Assembly (NCBI GenBank): GCA_050955045.1
Contig: JBPBQV010000010.1
Span: 1-64,000 of the forward strand
Reading direction: 5' to 3'
DNA length: 64,000 bases
Origin: Mucilaginibacter_A sp050955045
GTDB taxonomy: Bacteria; Bacteroidota; Bacteroidia; Sphingobacteriales; Sphingobacteriaceae
Below, one piece after another: positions 8,562 through 16,467 of the stretch. Numbering within the stretch: position 1 is the first letter of the stretch; each line of letters starts with the position of its first letter. The notes below the pieces were generated by a model that saw nothing but the letters and a program-made list of their open reading frames with translations, made no database searches and had not been told where the DNA came from. The translations under genes and the position numbers were made by a program.

Positions 8562-9320
8562 CTATTTCCGCGCAAAGTTAACAGCATTTGCCTGCGCTGT
8601 TGGCATAATTGTTAAATCGTTGATATTAACATGTGCCGGACGAGAAACCACAAACCAAATCGTTTCGGCAATATCTGTAGCTACCAAAGGCTCAAAACCT
8701 TCATACACTTTTTTAGCTCTTTCTATATCGCCGCCAAAGCGGATGTTAGAAAAATTAGTTTCTACAGCTCCCGGGTTTACAGCTGAAACTTTAATCCCGT
8801 GCGGCAACAAATCAACACGCATCGCTTTGTTTAAAGCATCCACGGCATGTTTTGTTGCGCAATAAACGTTACCGTTCGGATAAACTTCTTTTCCAGCAAT
8901 CGAGCCTAAATTGATAATATGACCACTACCATTGGTAATCATCCAATTAGAAACAATTTTGCTGGTGTAAAGCAAGCCTTTAATATTGGTATCAATCATC
9001 ACATCCCAGTTATCGGGTTCACCTACATTTAAAGGTTCCAAGCCTTTGCTTAAACCGGCGTTGTTAATCAACACATCTACCTTTTTCCATTCTGCGGGTA
9101 AAGTTTCGAGGTTATGTTGTACGGCTGCTTTATCGCGGATATCAAAAACAGCCACAGCAACTTCTGTATTATATTGAATATTTAGGGCGTTTGCCAATTT
9201 TTCCAGTTTGTCTGCTTGGCGGCCGGTTAATATCAAATTAAAACCTTCGCGGGCAAAAACGTGCGCACAAGCTTCGCCAATGCCAGAACTGGCTCCTGTA
9301 ATCAATGCAATTTTGTTCAT
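8562..9320 (-). CDS. short-chain dehydrogenase/reductase, YdfG-like
   Basis: The 252-residue classical SDR has the NAD(P)-binding TGASSGIGE near the start, the stabilising NNAG, the catalytic Ser in NLGSIAG, and the YCATK Tyr-Lys pair. The segment PGAVETNFSNIRF and the overall length match the YdfG group (3-hydroxy acid / serine dehydrogenase, malonic semialdehyde reductase). An Arg after the first strand (TGRQADK) favours NADP. The exact substrate is not determined. It stands between the YqeY-like gene and the porT-like gene with 57 nt or more on both sides, so it may be monocistronic. Confidence 0.88.
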   Translation of the reverse strand: MNKIALITGASSGIGEACAHVFAREGFNLILTGRQADKLEKLANALNIQYNTEVAVAVFDIRDKAAVQHNLETLPAEWKKVDVLINNAGLSKGLEPLNVGEPDNWDVMIDTNIKGLLYTSKIVSNWMITNGSGHIINLGSIAGKEVYPNGNVYCATKHAVDALNKAMRVDLLPHGIKVSAVNPGAVETNFSNIRFGGDIERAKKVYEGFEPLVATDIAETIWFVVSRPAHVNINDLTIMPTAQANAVNFARK

Positions 9321-9377
9321 AAAAGAAATATTAAATCAAACCCCAAATTAAGGCTTTATGCAGCAGCGTTTGTAATT

Positions 9378-10124
9378 TTATTCAAAAAACAAACTGAACA
9401 TGATATTGTGTAGATATAATTTTTCCAGCGGACTGGCGTAAGGATGATTTTCTGGATAAAGAACGTTTCCGAAAGAATTGGAAAGTTTAATTTCAGGAGA
9501 AAGCTTAAAATATTCCAGGTAAATATCGCAGCCAAAACCGGCTACATAAGAAGAATAATTGCGCACATTTTTCAGTTTCCGCTCCAGCGGAGCCAAATCA
9601 GCTTCGTTGCCCTTGCTTTTCCCGCCGATACCAAATGCGTATTTGGCTCCGCCTAAAACGTACGCCCTGAAATTACCGATCCGGTTTGATTTCAGCTTAA
9701 ATTCCAGCGGAAATTCTGCCTGTGTGGTTGAAACAATCGCCTGGTTATCCGGAGCTAAATCCTGTGTCCGGTATTGATATTTGATTGTCCGATCCGCAAA
9801 AACCAAACTTGGCGTAGTGCGGATTTCCAGATTATCGGTGATGCTGTAGCGCGCCATAAAACCCAAAGCAAAACCCGCTGTGCCCGGCGAACTGATGCTA
9901 TTTAAAGAATCTGTAATATAACGGTTGGTTCCCTGATCGAAATACGGATTCCGCCAATCCGGCTTTTTCAGGATTTTATAAGAGGAGCTAACATATTGAA
10001 AAGTATAGCCGAAAGAAAAGGCATTTTGATCTGCTCCGCCGGCCCAAGCTTGTACAACACGCTGTGCAGAAACAATTTCATTCAAAAAAAACAGGGATAA
10101 AAACAGTATGTACTTTTTGCTCAT
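9378..10124 (-). CDS. PorT-family outer-membrane beta-barrel protein
   Basis: The product has 248 residues with a signal peptide (1-20, ending SAQ). The rest is a run of amphipathic strands (FSFGYTFQYVSSSYKI, AGFALGFMARYSI, FPLEFKLKS, FRAYVLGGAKYAF) as in an 8-strand barrel. PorT of the type IX secretion system has this form and commonly lies next to ubiE in Bacteroidota, and here the gene overlaps ubiE by 4 nt. The family call therefore rests on both fold and neighbour. PorT is needed for secretion of T9SS cargo in Porphyromonas and Flavobacterium. Whether this protein has that role is inferred. Confidence 0.8.
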   Translation of the reverse strand: MSKKYILFLSLFFLNEIVSAQRVVQAWAGGADQNAFSFGYTFQYVSSSYKILKKPDWRNPYFDQGTNRYITDSLNSISSPGTAGFALGFMARYSITDNLEIRTTPSLVFADRTIKYQYRTQDLAPDNQAIVSTTQAEFPLEFKLKSNRIGNFRAYVLGGAKYAFGIGGKSKGNEADLAPLERKLKNVRNYSSYVAGFGCDIYLEYFKLSPEIKLSNSFGNVLYPENHPYASPLEKLYLHNIMFSLFFE

Positions 10125-10852
10125 TTAATGCCGGTATAAACAGAACAAATGCCAAACGCCAGCGGCCGATTTTTGGTATTTTTAAAACCTACTTTTTGCA
10201 TCAGGCTGATAAAACGCTCGCCATCAGGAAAAGCGGCAACAGATTCTGGCAAGTAAGAATAAGCGCGTGCATCTTTAGAAAATAATTTCCCAATTAATGG
10301 CGTGATATAATTGAAATAAAAATGATATAGATGTTTCACCGGGAATACTTTTGGTTTAGAAAACTCCAGAATAACCGCTTTTCCGCCTGGTTTCAATACG
10401 CGGCACATATCTGCCAAACCAGCTTCCAGGTTTTCAAAATTGCGAACGCCATAGGCAACCGTAACAGCATCGAACGCATCATTATCAAAAAGCAACTTTT
10501 CAGAATCCCCCAAACGAACTTCAAAACAATTATTCATGCTTCTTTTATCGATCTTTTTTTGGGCAATGTTCAGCATTCCCTGCGAAATATCTACGCCGAT
10601 GATTTTTTTTGGTTGCAGAATTTTAATCGCTTCAAAAGCAAAATCGCCGGTTCCGGTTGCCACATCTAAAATCAGTTGTGGTTTATCTTTTTTCAGTTCG
10701 TTGATCGCGATTTTCCGCCAGATAATATCGATCCCAACCGACATAAAATGATTCAGAAAATCGTAAGTTTTAGAAATATTGTCGAACATATCGGCCACCT
10801 GTTCTTTCTTGGTGGCCTGATTGTTTTGGTAAGGAGTTATCGTTTTGTTCAT
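10121..10852 (-). CDS. ubiE: demethylmenaquinone methyltransferase
   Basis: This 243-residue class-I SAM methyltransferase has the UbiE/MenG signatures: YDFLNHFMSVGIDIIWR, the SAM loop LDVATGTGDFAFEA, AVTVAYGVRNFEN and LKPGGKAVILEFSKP. It methylates demethylmenaquinone in the last step of menaquinone synthesis, the expected quinone of this group. The first bases of the porT-like gene overlap its stop codon. A type-A repeat lies within the coding sequence at 10536-10550, where it encodes DKRS. Confidence 0.95.
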   Translation of the reverse strand: MNKTITPYQNNQATKKEQVADMFDNISKTYDFLNHFMSVGIDIIWRKIAINELKKDKPQLILDVATGTGDFAFEAIKILQPKKIIGVDISQGMLNIAQKKIDKRSMNNCFEVRLGDSEKLLFDNDAFDAVTVAYGVRNFENLEAGLADMCRVLKPGGKAVILEFSKPKVFPVKHLYHFYFNYITPLIGKLFSKDARAYSYLPESVAAFPDGERFISLMQKVGFKNTKNRPLAFGICSVYTGIK

Positions 10853-10882
10853 GCTGATGTTTCAAAGATGCGAATAAATAGG

Positions 10883-10897
10883 TGCTAAAAGAAGCAT
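10883..10897 (+). repeat. dispersed repeat, type A variant
   Basis: The sequence TGCTAAAAGAAGCAT lies in the 48-nt gap between the VOC gene stop and the ubiE start. It contains the exact 12-base core TAAAAGAAGCAT. Confidence 0.8.
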
Positions 10898-10900
10898 CTG

Positions 10901-11389
10901 CTAAATGGAAAGCGTGGCCAGCAAACCAGGGAAATCCAATTGCCGGGAAAACATTTCAGTTTCTCCGTTCTCATTTTTCGGCCACAAATCCTGCGGCCGG
11001 TCCCAGTACAATTCCACGCCGTTTTTGTCGGGATCATCCAAATAAATCGCTTCCGAAATACCATGATCTGATGCACCGCTGATTGGATATTGCGCATCAA
11101 TCAGCCGTTTAAAAATTGCTGCTAAATCTTTTCTTTCAGGATACAAAATTGCGGTGTGGTATAACCCGGGTGCATTTTCCGGTGCTGGCGGCGCGTTTTT
11201 ACTATGCCAGGTATTTAGGCCGATGTGATGATGATAGCCACCAGCCGAAATAAAAGCAGCCTGATCGCCATATTTTTGCATCAGCTCAAAACCCAGTAAT
11301 CCACAGTAAAAATCTATTGAACGTTGTAAATCACTTACTTTTAAATGTACATGACCAATGCGTGTTTGCGCCGGAATATTATAATCCAT
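10901..11389 (-). CDS. VOC-family protein (glyoxalase / catechol dioxygenase-like)
   Basis: The frame extends to 11497, but the ATG at 11389 gives IGHVHLKVSDLQRSIDFY close to the N-terminus, as in the family. The longer form would also overlap the divergent engB gene. The product is about 162 residues. The metal-ligand pattern of the vicinal oxygen chelate superfamily is visible: His in HVHLKV, His in GLYHTAILYP and Glu in NGVELYWDRP. The first half of CatE-type extradiol dioxygenases (GYHHHIGLNTW) looks similar. It may act on a catechol or be a glyoxalase-like enzyme. The substrate is unknown. Confidence 0.8.
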   Translation of the reverse strand: MDYNIPAQTRIGHVHLKVSDLQRSIDFYCGLLGFELMQKYGDQAAFISAGGYHHHIGLNTWHSKNAPPAPENAPGLYHTAILYPERKDLAAIFKRLIDAQYPISGASDHGISEAIYLDDPDKNGVELYWDRPQDLWPKNENGETEMFSRQLDFPGLLATLSI

Positions 11390-11443
11390 TTGGGTACTTT
11401 TTAATTCGACATTAGAATAGCACAAAGTAAAGGCAACAAATTT

Positions 11444-11451
11444 TAACTTTG
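11444..11451 (+). promoter_or_regulatory. candidate -7 promoter element of engB
   Basis: The bases TAACTTTG match TAnnTTTG exactly. Only TAGA separates them from the ATG at 11456, which would make the message leaderless or nearly so. Confidence 0.45.
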
Positions 11452-11455
11452 TAGA

Positions 11456-12091
11456 ATGATTGTCAAATCTGCTGATTTCATTTGTAGCAATACGCAAATA
11501 TCCAAATTACCGCCGCCTTTAAAGCCAGAATATGCTTTTATCGGCCGTTCCAACGTAGGCAAATCTTCGCTGATCAATATGATAACCGGCAAAAAAGGTT
11601 TAGCCAAAACCTCTCAAACGCCTGGAAAAACGCAGCTGATCAACCATTTTATAATCAATGAAAACTGGTATCTGGTTGATTTACCAGGCTACGGATATGC
11701 CCGGATTTCTAAAGGAAAAAAAGAAGAATGGAACAAATACATTCGTAATTACCTCGAAAAGCGCGAAAACCTGCAATGTGTTTTTATTTTGATTGACAGC
11801 CGCTTAGAACCACAAAAAATTGATCTGGAGTTTTGTTCTGCCATTGGCGAGCGCGGCATTCCGTTCGTACTGGCTTTTACCAAAGCTGATAAGCAAAATA
11901 AATCTAAAACAGCTCATAACGTGGCCTTATTCCGAAAAGCTTTGCTGGCTTGGTTTGAAGATGTGCCTCAGCATTTTATCACTTCTGCCGAAACGCAAGA
12001 AGGCAGAGATGAAATTTTGAATTTTGTAGATGAAGTGAACCGGGCATTTAATGTAAATGACGTACAGATTTATCAGCCGAATCAGGATTAG
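11456..12091 (+). CDS. engB: ribosome-biogenesis GTPase EngB (YihA/YsxC)
   Basis: The 211-residue GTPase has G1 GRSNVGKSS (about residues 30-38), a G2 threonine in SQTPGKTQ, G3 DLPGYGYA (about 75-82) and G4 TKADK (about 141-145). These are the spacings of the EngB/YsxC family, which acts in assembly of the large ribosomal subunit. The N-terminus MIVKSADFICSN aligns well with known EngB starts, so the ATG at 11456 is probably right even though a promoter-like element lies only 4 nt upstream. The prenyltransferase gene follows after 9 nt. Confidence 0.95.
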   Translation: MIVKSADFICSNTQISKLPPPLKPEYAFIGRSNVGKSSLINMITGKKGLAKTSQTPGKTQLINHFIINENWYLVDLPGYGYARISKGKKEEWNKYIRNYLEKRENLQCVFILIDSRLEPQKIDLEFCSAIGERGIPFVLAFTKADKQNKSKTAHNVALFRKALLAWFEDVPQHFITSAETQEGRDEILNFVDEVNRAFNVNDVQIYQPNQD

Positions 12092-12100
12092 TATTATTAT

Positions 12101-12955
12101 ATGAAAAAATATTTTTCCCTTGTTACTTTTTCGCATACAATTTTTGCGATGCCTTTTGCTTTTATCGGTTTTTTTCTGGCCGTAACAACCACCAATCATG
12201 TTTTCTCATCCTTAAAATTAGGGTTGATGTTGCTGTGTATGGTTTTTGCCCGAAGTGCAGCGATGGCTTTTAACCGTTACCTCGACCGCCATATTGATGC
12301 AAAAAACCCAAGAACTAAAGTGCGCGATATTCCGGCTGGTCGCATTACGGCAAATTCCGCATTGACTTTTACAATTGCTAACTGTTTGCTTTTTATTGGT
12401 ACAACCTGGTTCATCAATCCACTTTGCTTCTATTTATCGCCGGTTGCTTTGCTGGTTGTTTTAGGTTATAGCGCAACTAAACGATTTACTTTTTTGTGCC
12501 ATCTGGTTTTGGGTTTGGGTTTGAGCCTGGCTCCTATCGGTGCATATTTGGTAGTTACCGGAGAATTTGCACGCCTGCCAATTCTGTTTTCTGCATCGGT
12601 TTTATGTTGGGTAAGCGGTTTCGATATTATTTATGCTTTGCAGGATGAAGATTTCGACCGCGAAGAAAAACTGCATTCTATTCCGGTTTTTTTAGGAAAA
12701 ACAAATGCTTTACGGCTTTCAACGTTCTTACATCTTTTATCGGCTATTTTTATAATTGCACCAATATTTTTAACACATGTAAGTTATCCTTATTATTTAG
12801 GAATCATTGTTTTTTGTTCCATGCTGATTTACCAGCACAGTTTGGTAAAACCACACGATTTAAGTCGCGTAAACTTCGCTTTCATGACGACGAACGGCAT
12901 TGCAAGTGTTGTTTTCGCAGTTTGCTTTTTGATTGATCGGTTATGGATACGCTAA
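12101..12955 (+). CDS. UbiA-family prenyltransferase
   Basis: This 284-residue membrane protein has about eight or nine hydrophobic segments. It carries two Asp-rich motifs of the UbiA superfamily: NRYLDRHIDAKNPRT (about residues 66-80) and ALQDEDFDREEKLHSIP (about 179-195). Such enzymes attach a prenyl chain to an aromatic ring. The form is that of the 4-hydroxybenzoate or futalosine-pathway (MqnP-like) type more than MenA. Its 13-nt overlap with the downstream Crp-like gene indicates joint transcription. The aromatic acceptor is not known. Confidence 0.85.
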   Translation: MKKYFSLVTFSHTIFAMPFAFIGFFLAVTTTNHVFSSLKLGLMLLCMVFARSAAMAFNRYLDRHIDAKNPRTKVRDIPAGRITANSALTFTIANCLLFIGTTWFINPLCFYLSPVALLVVLGYSATKRFTFLCHLVLGLGLSLAPIGAYLVVTGEFARLPILFSASVLCWVSGFDIIYALQDEDFDREEKLHSIPVFLGKTNALRLSTFLHLLSAIFIIAPIFLTHVSYPYYLGIIVFCSMLIYQHSLVKPHDLSRVNFAFMTTNGIASVVFAVCFLIDRLWIR

Positions 12956-13557
12956 ACCAAGCTTTTGAAACCTTTCGTAAGCACCTAGAAAAATTTATTG
13001 TTTTTACAGATGAGGAATGGCAACTTTTCCAGCAGCATTCTCAACATAAAACTTTAAAGAAAAAAGAGTTTTTTATCAAGCCAAATCAGGTTTGTAATGA
13101 ATTTGGTTTTATTATTTCCGGTTCGGTACGCTTTTACCACGTAAAAGACGGCGAAGAAATTACAAATTACTTTTGTCTGGATCACGAATTTATCAGTTCT
13201 TATAAAAGCTTTTTAACCCGCCAACCTGGCATTAATTATATTCAGGCTTTAGAAGCTACCCAACTCATCACTTTTACACACGCCAATTTGCAGAAAATGC
13301 TGCACAACGATAAGCTGGCTTACAAAATGGAACGCTTGCTTCGTTTAATAGCAGAGCATTACATCTGTTGTTATGAAGATCGGCTGTCGGCCTTCATCAT
13401 CCAAACGCCTGAAGAAAGATATTTGCAGTTATTAAATAGTGGTACTCATATTTTCCAGCGTATTCCGCAACATTATATTGCGCAGTTTTTAGGTGTTACA
13501 CCGGTTTCGTTATCGCGGATCAGGAAAAGGATCTGCCTGCCGGCAGTTAAAGTTTGA
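12943..13557 (+). CDS. Crp/Fnr-family transcriptional regulator
   Basis: The product of 204 residues has an N-terminal cyclic-nucleotide-binding-like jelly roll (about 20-120; KKKEFFIKPNQVCNEFGFII and SGSVRFYHVKDG) and a C-terminal winged helix ending HYIAQFLGVTPVSLSRIRKR. The Arg and Glu that bind cAMP in Crp are not evident, so it probably senses something else or nothing. This is common in the large Bacteroidota group of such regulators. It overlaps the prenyltransferase gene by 13 nt, and an epimerase gene follows after 91 nt. The stop codon overlaps a type-A repeat. Confidence 0.88.
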   Translation: MDTLNQAFETFRKHLEKFIVFTDEEWQLFQQHSQHKTLKKKEFFIKPNQVCNEFGFIISGSVRFYHVKDGEEITNYFCLDHEFISSYKSFLTRQPGINYIQALEATQLITFTHANLQKMLHNDKLAYKMERLLRLIAEHYICCYEDRLSAFIIQTPEERYLQLLNSGTHIFQRIPQHYIAQFLGVTPVSLSRIRKRICLPAVKV

Positions 13558-13571
13558 TGCTTCTTTTACCA
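13557..13571 (-). repeat. dispersed repeat, type A, at a stop codon
   Basis: The plus strand reads ATGCTTCTTTTACCA, and its first base is the last base of the Crp-like stop codon TGA. A weaker form, AACTTCTTTTATCT, lies at 14583-14596 after the next gene. Confidence 0.75.
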
Positions 13572-13618
13572 CCTGTTTTTCTTATCTTTTGTTAACGTTT
13601 TCTGCTTCTTGCGACAGC

Positions 13619-13626
13619 TAAGTTTG
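13619..13626 (+). promoter_or_regulatory. candidate -7 promoter element of the epimerase gene
   Basis: TAAGTTTG matches TAnnTTTG and ends 22 nt before the ATG at 13649. This suggests the epimerase is transcribed separately from the Crp-like gene. Confidence 0.45.
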
Positions 13627-13648
13627 TATCACACCAAAACAATAAACG

Positions 13649-14572
13649 ATGCATATTATATTAGGAGCAGGCGGACCAGTAGCCAACGCGTTAACCAAAG
13701 AACTGACCAAAGCAAACCAACCGGTAAGATTAATAAGCCGGAAACCAATTGCAACTTCCGGAAACGAAACCTGGCAGCGTGCCGATTTGCTGAATGAGAA
13801 TGAAGTTTTTTCGGCAGTAAAAGAAGCATCGGTAATTTACTTGTGCGCAGGTCTGCAATACGATAAAAAGATTTGGGCAGCACAATGGCCAGTGATTATG
13901 CAAAACGTGATCCGCGCAGCAAAACAAGCTAACGCACGGCTCATCTTTTTTGATAATGTTTACATGTATGGTTTGGTTGAAGGAAAAATGACGGAAGAAA
14001 CGCCTTACCATCCATCCAGCGTAAAAGGAGAAATCCGTGCAAAAGTAGCCACAACGTTGATGGACGAAGTAAAAGCCGGAAACATTCAGGCCAGCATTTT
14101 ACGCGGTGCAGATTTTTACGGCGCAGAATCTATGAACAGTTTTTTTGATTCGTCTGTTCTGGCCAAATTCGCAAAAAAACAAAGAGCGCAATGGCTGGGC
14201 AATCCAAAAACTTTACACGCTTTTACTTATGTTCCGGATGCTGGCCGGGCACTGTTTTTATTAGGACAAAATCCGCAAAGTGATAACCAGATCTGGCACG
14301 CGCCAACTGCTCCTGCCCTCACCGGAAAACAATTTATAGAACTGGCAGCAAAAGTTTTTCAAGCTCAACCCAGATATAGTACGATTAATAAACTGATGCT
14401 TCGTTTAGCAGGTATTTTTAATGGTTTAATTGGCGGAACGGTAGAAATGTTTTATCAGTACGACCATGATTATGTGTTTGATTCATCCAAATTTGAACAG
14501 TATTTTAAAGTGAAACCTACACCTTATGAAGTTGGTATCCAGGAATTAAAAGATACTTTATTTAAGGCATAA
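13649..14572 (+). CDS. NAD-dependent epimerase/dehydratase family protein
   Basis: The 307-residue protein belongs to the extended/atypical SDR group. It starts MHIILGAGGPVANALTKEL, a Rossmann fingerprint GxGGxxA, has DNVYMYGLVEG with a Tyr in the catalytic region, and LHAFTYVPDAGRALFLLGQ near residue 190. Members act on nucleotide sugars or related carbonyl compounds, or only bind NAD(P). The usual YxxxK is not clear, so activity is open. It is directly downstream of a Crp/Fnr regulator and could be its target. A type-A repeat lies in the coding sequence at 13816-13830. Confidence 0.8.
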   Translation: MHIILGAGGPVANALTKELTKANQPVRLISRKPIATSGNETWQRADLLNENEVFSAVKEASVIYLCAGLQYDKKIWAAQWPVIMQNVIRAAKQANARLIFFDNVYMYGLVEGKMTEETPYHPSSVKGEIRAKVATTLMDEVKAGNIQASILRGADFYGAESMNSFFDSSVLAKFAKKQRAQWLGNPKTLHAFTYVPDAGRALFLLGQNPQSDNQIWHAPTAPALTGKQFIELAAKVFQAQPRYSTINKLMLRLAGIFNGLIGGTVEMFYQYDHDYVFDSSKFEQYFKVKPTPYEVGIQELKDTLFKA

Positions 14573-14652
14573 AAACTGGTTTAACTTCTTTTATCTCTTC
14601 ACTATTTCATCAAACAGGATTTAGCTAAATTCGCAGCTTAATTTTATTTGTG

Positions 14653-16353
14653 ATGATCCTCAAAAAAGAGAAAAAATATATCCCACAAAACTTCGAAATC
14701 ACCTGGGAAAACCTGGAACCGATTTTTACGGAACTACAAAACCGCACCATAAATTCTGTCGAAGAATTAGAACATTGGCTGCGCGATCGAAGTGAACTGG
14801 AAGCTGCGCTGGAAGAAGATTTTGCCTGGCGCTATATCCGAATGACTTGCGATACAACCAATGCGGATCTGCTGCAAAGTTTCCAATATTTTGCTACGGA
14901 AATTGATCCGAAAACCGCACCGCTACACAATCAGTTGAATGAAAAACTGATGGCAAGTCCGTTTAAAGATCAGTTAAATGAAGAAAAATATTTCATTTTG
15001 CTGCGTGGAATCAAAAAATCTTTGGAGTTGTTCCGCGAAGAAAATATTCCACTGCAAACCGAATTGCAAGTAGAAGCGCAAAAATATCAATCCATAACTG
15101 GCGCCATGTCGGTTTTTATTGAGGAGAAAGAATATACATTAGAACAAGCTGCGGTATTTTTAAAAGGCATCGACCGCGAAAAACGTCAGCAGGTTTGGGA
15201 AAAAATTACGTTGCGCCGTTTGCAGGACAAAGATCAGCTCAATACTCTTTTTAATCACCTAAAAACAGTACGCCATCAAGTTGCGTTGAATGCAGGTTTT
15301 GAAAATTTCCGCGATTACATGTTTCAGGCTTTGGGCCGATTTGATTATACGCCACACGATTGCTATAAATTTCATGAGGCAATTGAAAGTGAAATCGTTC
15401 CAATTTTAAAAGAACAAGCCGAAAAACGCAAAGCTGCTTTAGGTTTGGAAATATTGAAACCCTGGGACACAGAAGTAGATACTTCCGGCAAACCAGCTTT
15501 AAAACCTTTTGAAAACGGACAGGAACTGATTGGAAAATCAATCCATTGTTTCAATAATATCAGTCCGGATTTGGGCGATAAACTGAACACCATGCGCGAA
15601 TACGGACTTTTTGATGTGGAAAGCCGCAAAGGCAAAGCGCCCGGCGGCTACAATTATCCGCTGGCCGAAACCGGTGCTCCTTTTATCTTCATGAATTCGG
15701 CAGGAACTTTCCGCGATTTAACCACGATGGTTCACGAAGGCGGCCACGCGATTCATACGTTTTTAACGGCAGATTTAGAGTTGAATGATTTTAAACATTG
15801 CCCAAGTGAAGTTGCGGAACTGGCTTCCATGTCAATGGAACTGATTTCGATGGATAACTGGAACGTTTATTTTGAGAACGAAGAAGATTTGAAACGCGCC
15901 AAACGCGATCAGCTTTTTGATGTGTTGAAAACTTTGCCTTGGGTGGCCGTGGTAGATCAGTTTCAGCATTGGATCTACACCAATCCGGATCATACAACCG
16001 AACAACGGACGGAAGCCTGGACACAGATTTTCGAACGTTTCGGTGCCAACTTTGTAGATTGGAGCGATCACCGCGAAGCAGAACAAAACCTGTGGCAAAA
16101 ACAGCTGCACATTTTTGAAGTGCCTTTTTATTATATCGAATACGGAATGGCGCAATTGGGTGCCATCGCAGTTTGGAAAAATTATAAAGAAAACCCGGAA
16201 AAAGGTTTACAGCAATACTTGGATGCTTTAAAATTGGGTTACACCAAATCCATCACCGAAATTTACGAAACTGCCGGGATCAAGTTTGATTTCAGCGCAG
16301 CATACGTAAAAGAACTGGCTGCTTTTGTAAAAGCAGAAATGGATAAAATATAA
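14653..16353 (+). CDS. M3-family oligoendopeptidase (zinc metallopeptidase)
   Basis: The 566-residue protein has the zinc-binding HExxH motif as HEGGHAIHTF (about residues 360-369). The third ligand is a glutamate in SEVAELASMSMELISM about 27 residues later, as in the thimet/PepF family. These cytoplasmic enzymes cut short peptides. An in-frame GTG lies directly before the ATG at 14653, and I take the ATG. The coding region is relatively GC-rich for the window. It is followed by a type-B hairpin with a T-run that should end the transcript. Confidence 0.92.
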   Translation: MILKKEKKYIPQNFEITWENLEPIFTELQNRTINSVEELEHWLRDRSELEAALEEDFAWRYIRMTCDTTNADLLQSFQYFATEIDPKTAPLHNQLNEKLMASPFKDQLNEEKYFILLRGIKKSLELFREENIPLQTELQVEAQKYQSITGAMSVFIEEKEYTLEQAAVFLKGIDREKRQQVWEKITLRRLQDKDQLNTLFNHLKTVRHQVALNAGFENFRDYMFQALGRFDYTPHDCYKFHEAIESEIVPILKEQAEKRKAALGLEILKPWDTEVDTSGKPALKPFENGQELIGKSIHCFNNISPDLGDKLNTMREYGLFDVESRKGKAPGGYNYPLAETGAPFIFMNSAGTFRDLTTMVHEGGHAIHTFLTADLELNDFKHCPSEVAELASMSMELISMDNWNVYFENEEDLKRAKRDQLFDVLKTLPWVAVVDQFQHWIYTNPDHTTEQRTEAWTQIFERFGANFVDWSDHREAEQNLWQKQLHIFEVPFYYIEYGMAQLGAIAVWKNYKENPEKGLQQYLDALKLGYTKSITEIYETAGIKFDFSAAYVKELAAFVKAEMDKI

Positions 16354-16365
16354 TTTGTACTTTAT

Positions 16366-16422
16366 GGCAGTAAAAACAGTATGTACTGATTAATGTTCGT
16401 ACTGTTTTTATCGCCTTTTTTA
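16366..16422 (+). terminator. hairpin from an inverted pair of type-B repeats
   Basis: GGCAGTAAAAACAGTA (16366-16381) pairs with TACTGTTTTTATCGCC (16400-16415), with a two-base mismatch inside the stem. A T-rich stretch (TTTTTTATTT) follows on the plus strand. It should end transcription of the M3 peptidase gene, 13 nt upstream. Confidence 0.75.
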
Positions 16423-16467
16423 TTTGATCAGGTTTTTTGTAATCCGCTTTAACTTTCCGAAATCTCA

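Noticed and set aside
10901..11497. A longer VOC protein starting at 11497
   Set aside because: It would overlap the divergent engB gene and its promoter. The extra 36 residues have no family similarity, and the ATG at 11389 gives the expected N-terminus.
11927..12199. Reading frames opposite to strong genes (for example minus-strand frames over engB, bamA and the M3 peptidase)
   Set aside because: They lie wholly over well-supported genes, and their products are low in complexity and without motifs, so they are shadows.
12943..13557. Truncation of the Crp/Fnr-like protein
   Set aside because: It ends shortly after the recognition helix (VTPVSLSRIRKR), but 204 residues is a normal length for this Bacteroidota group.
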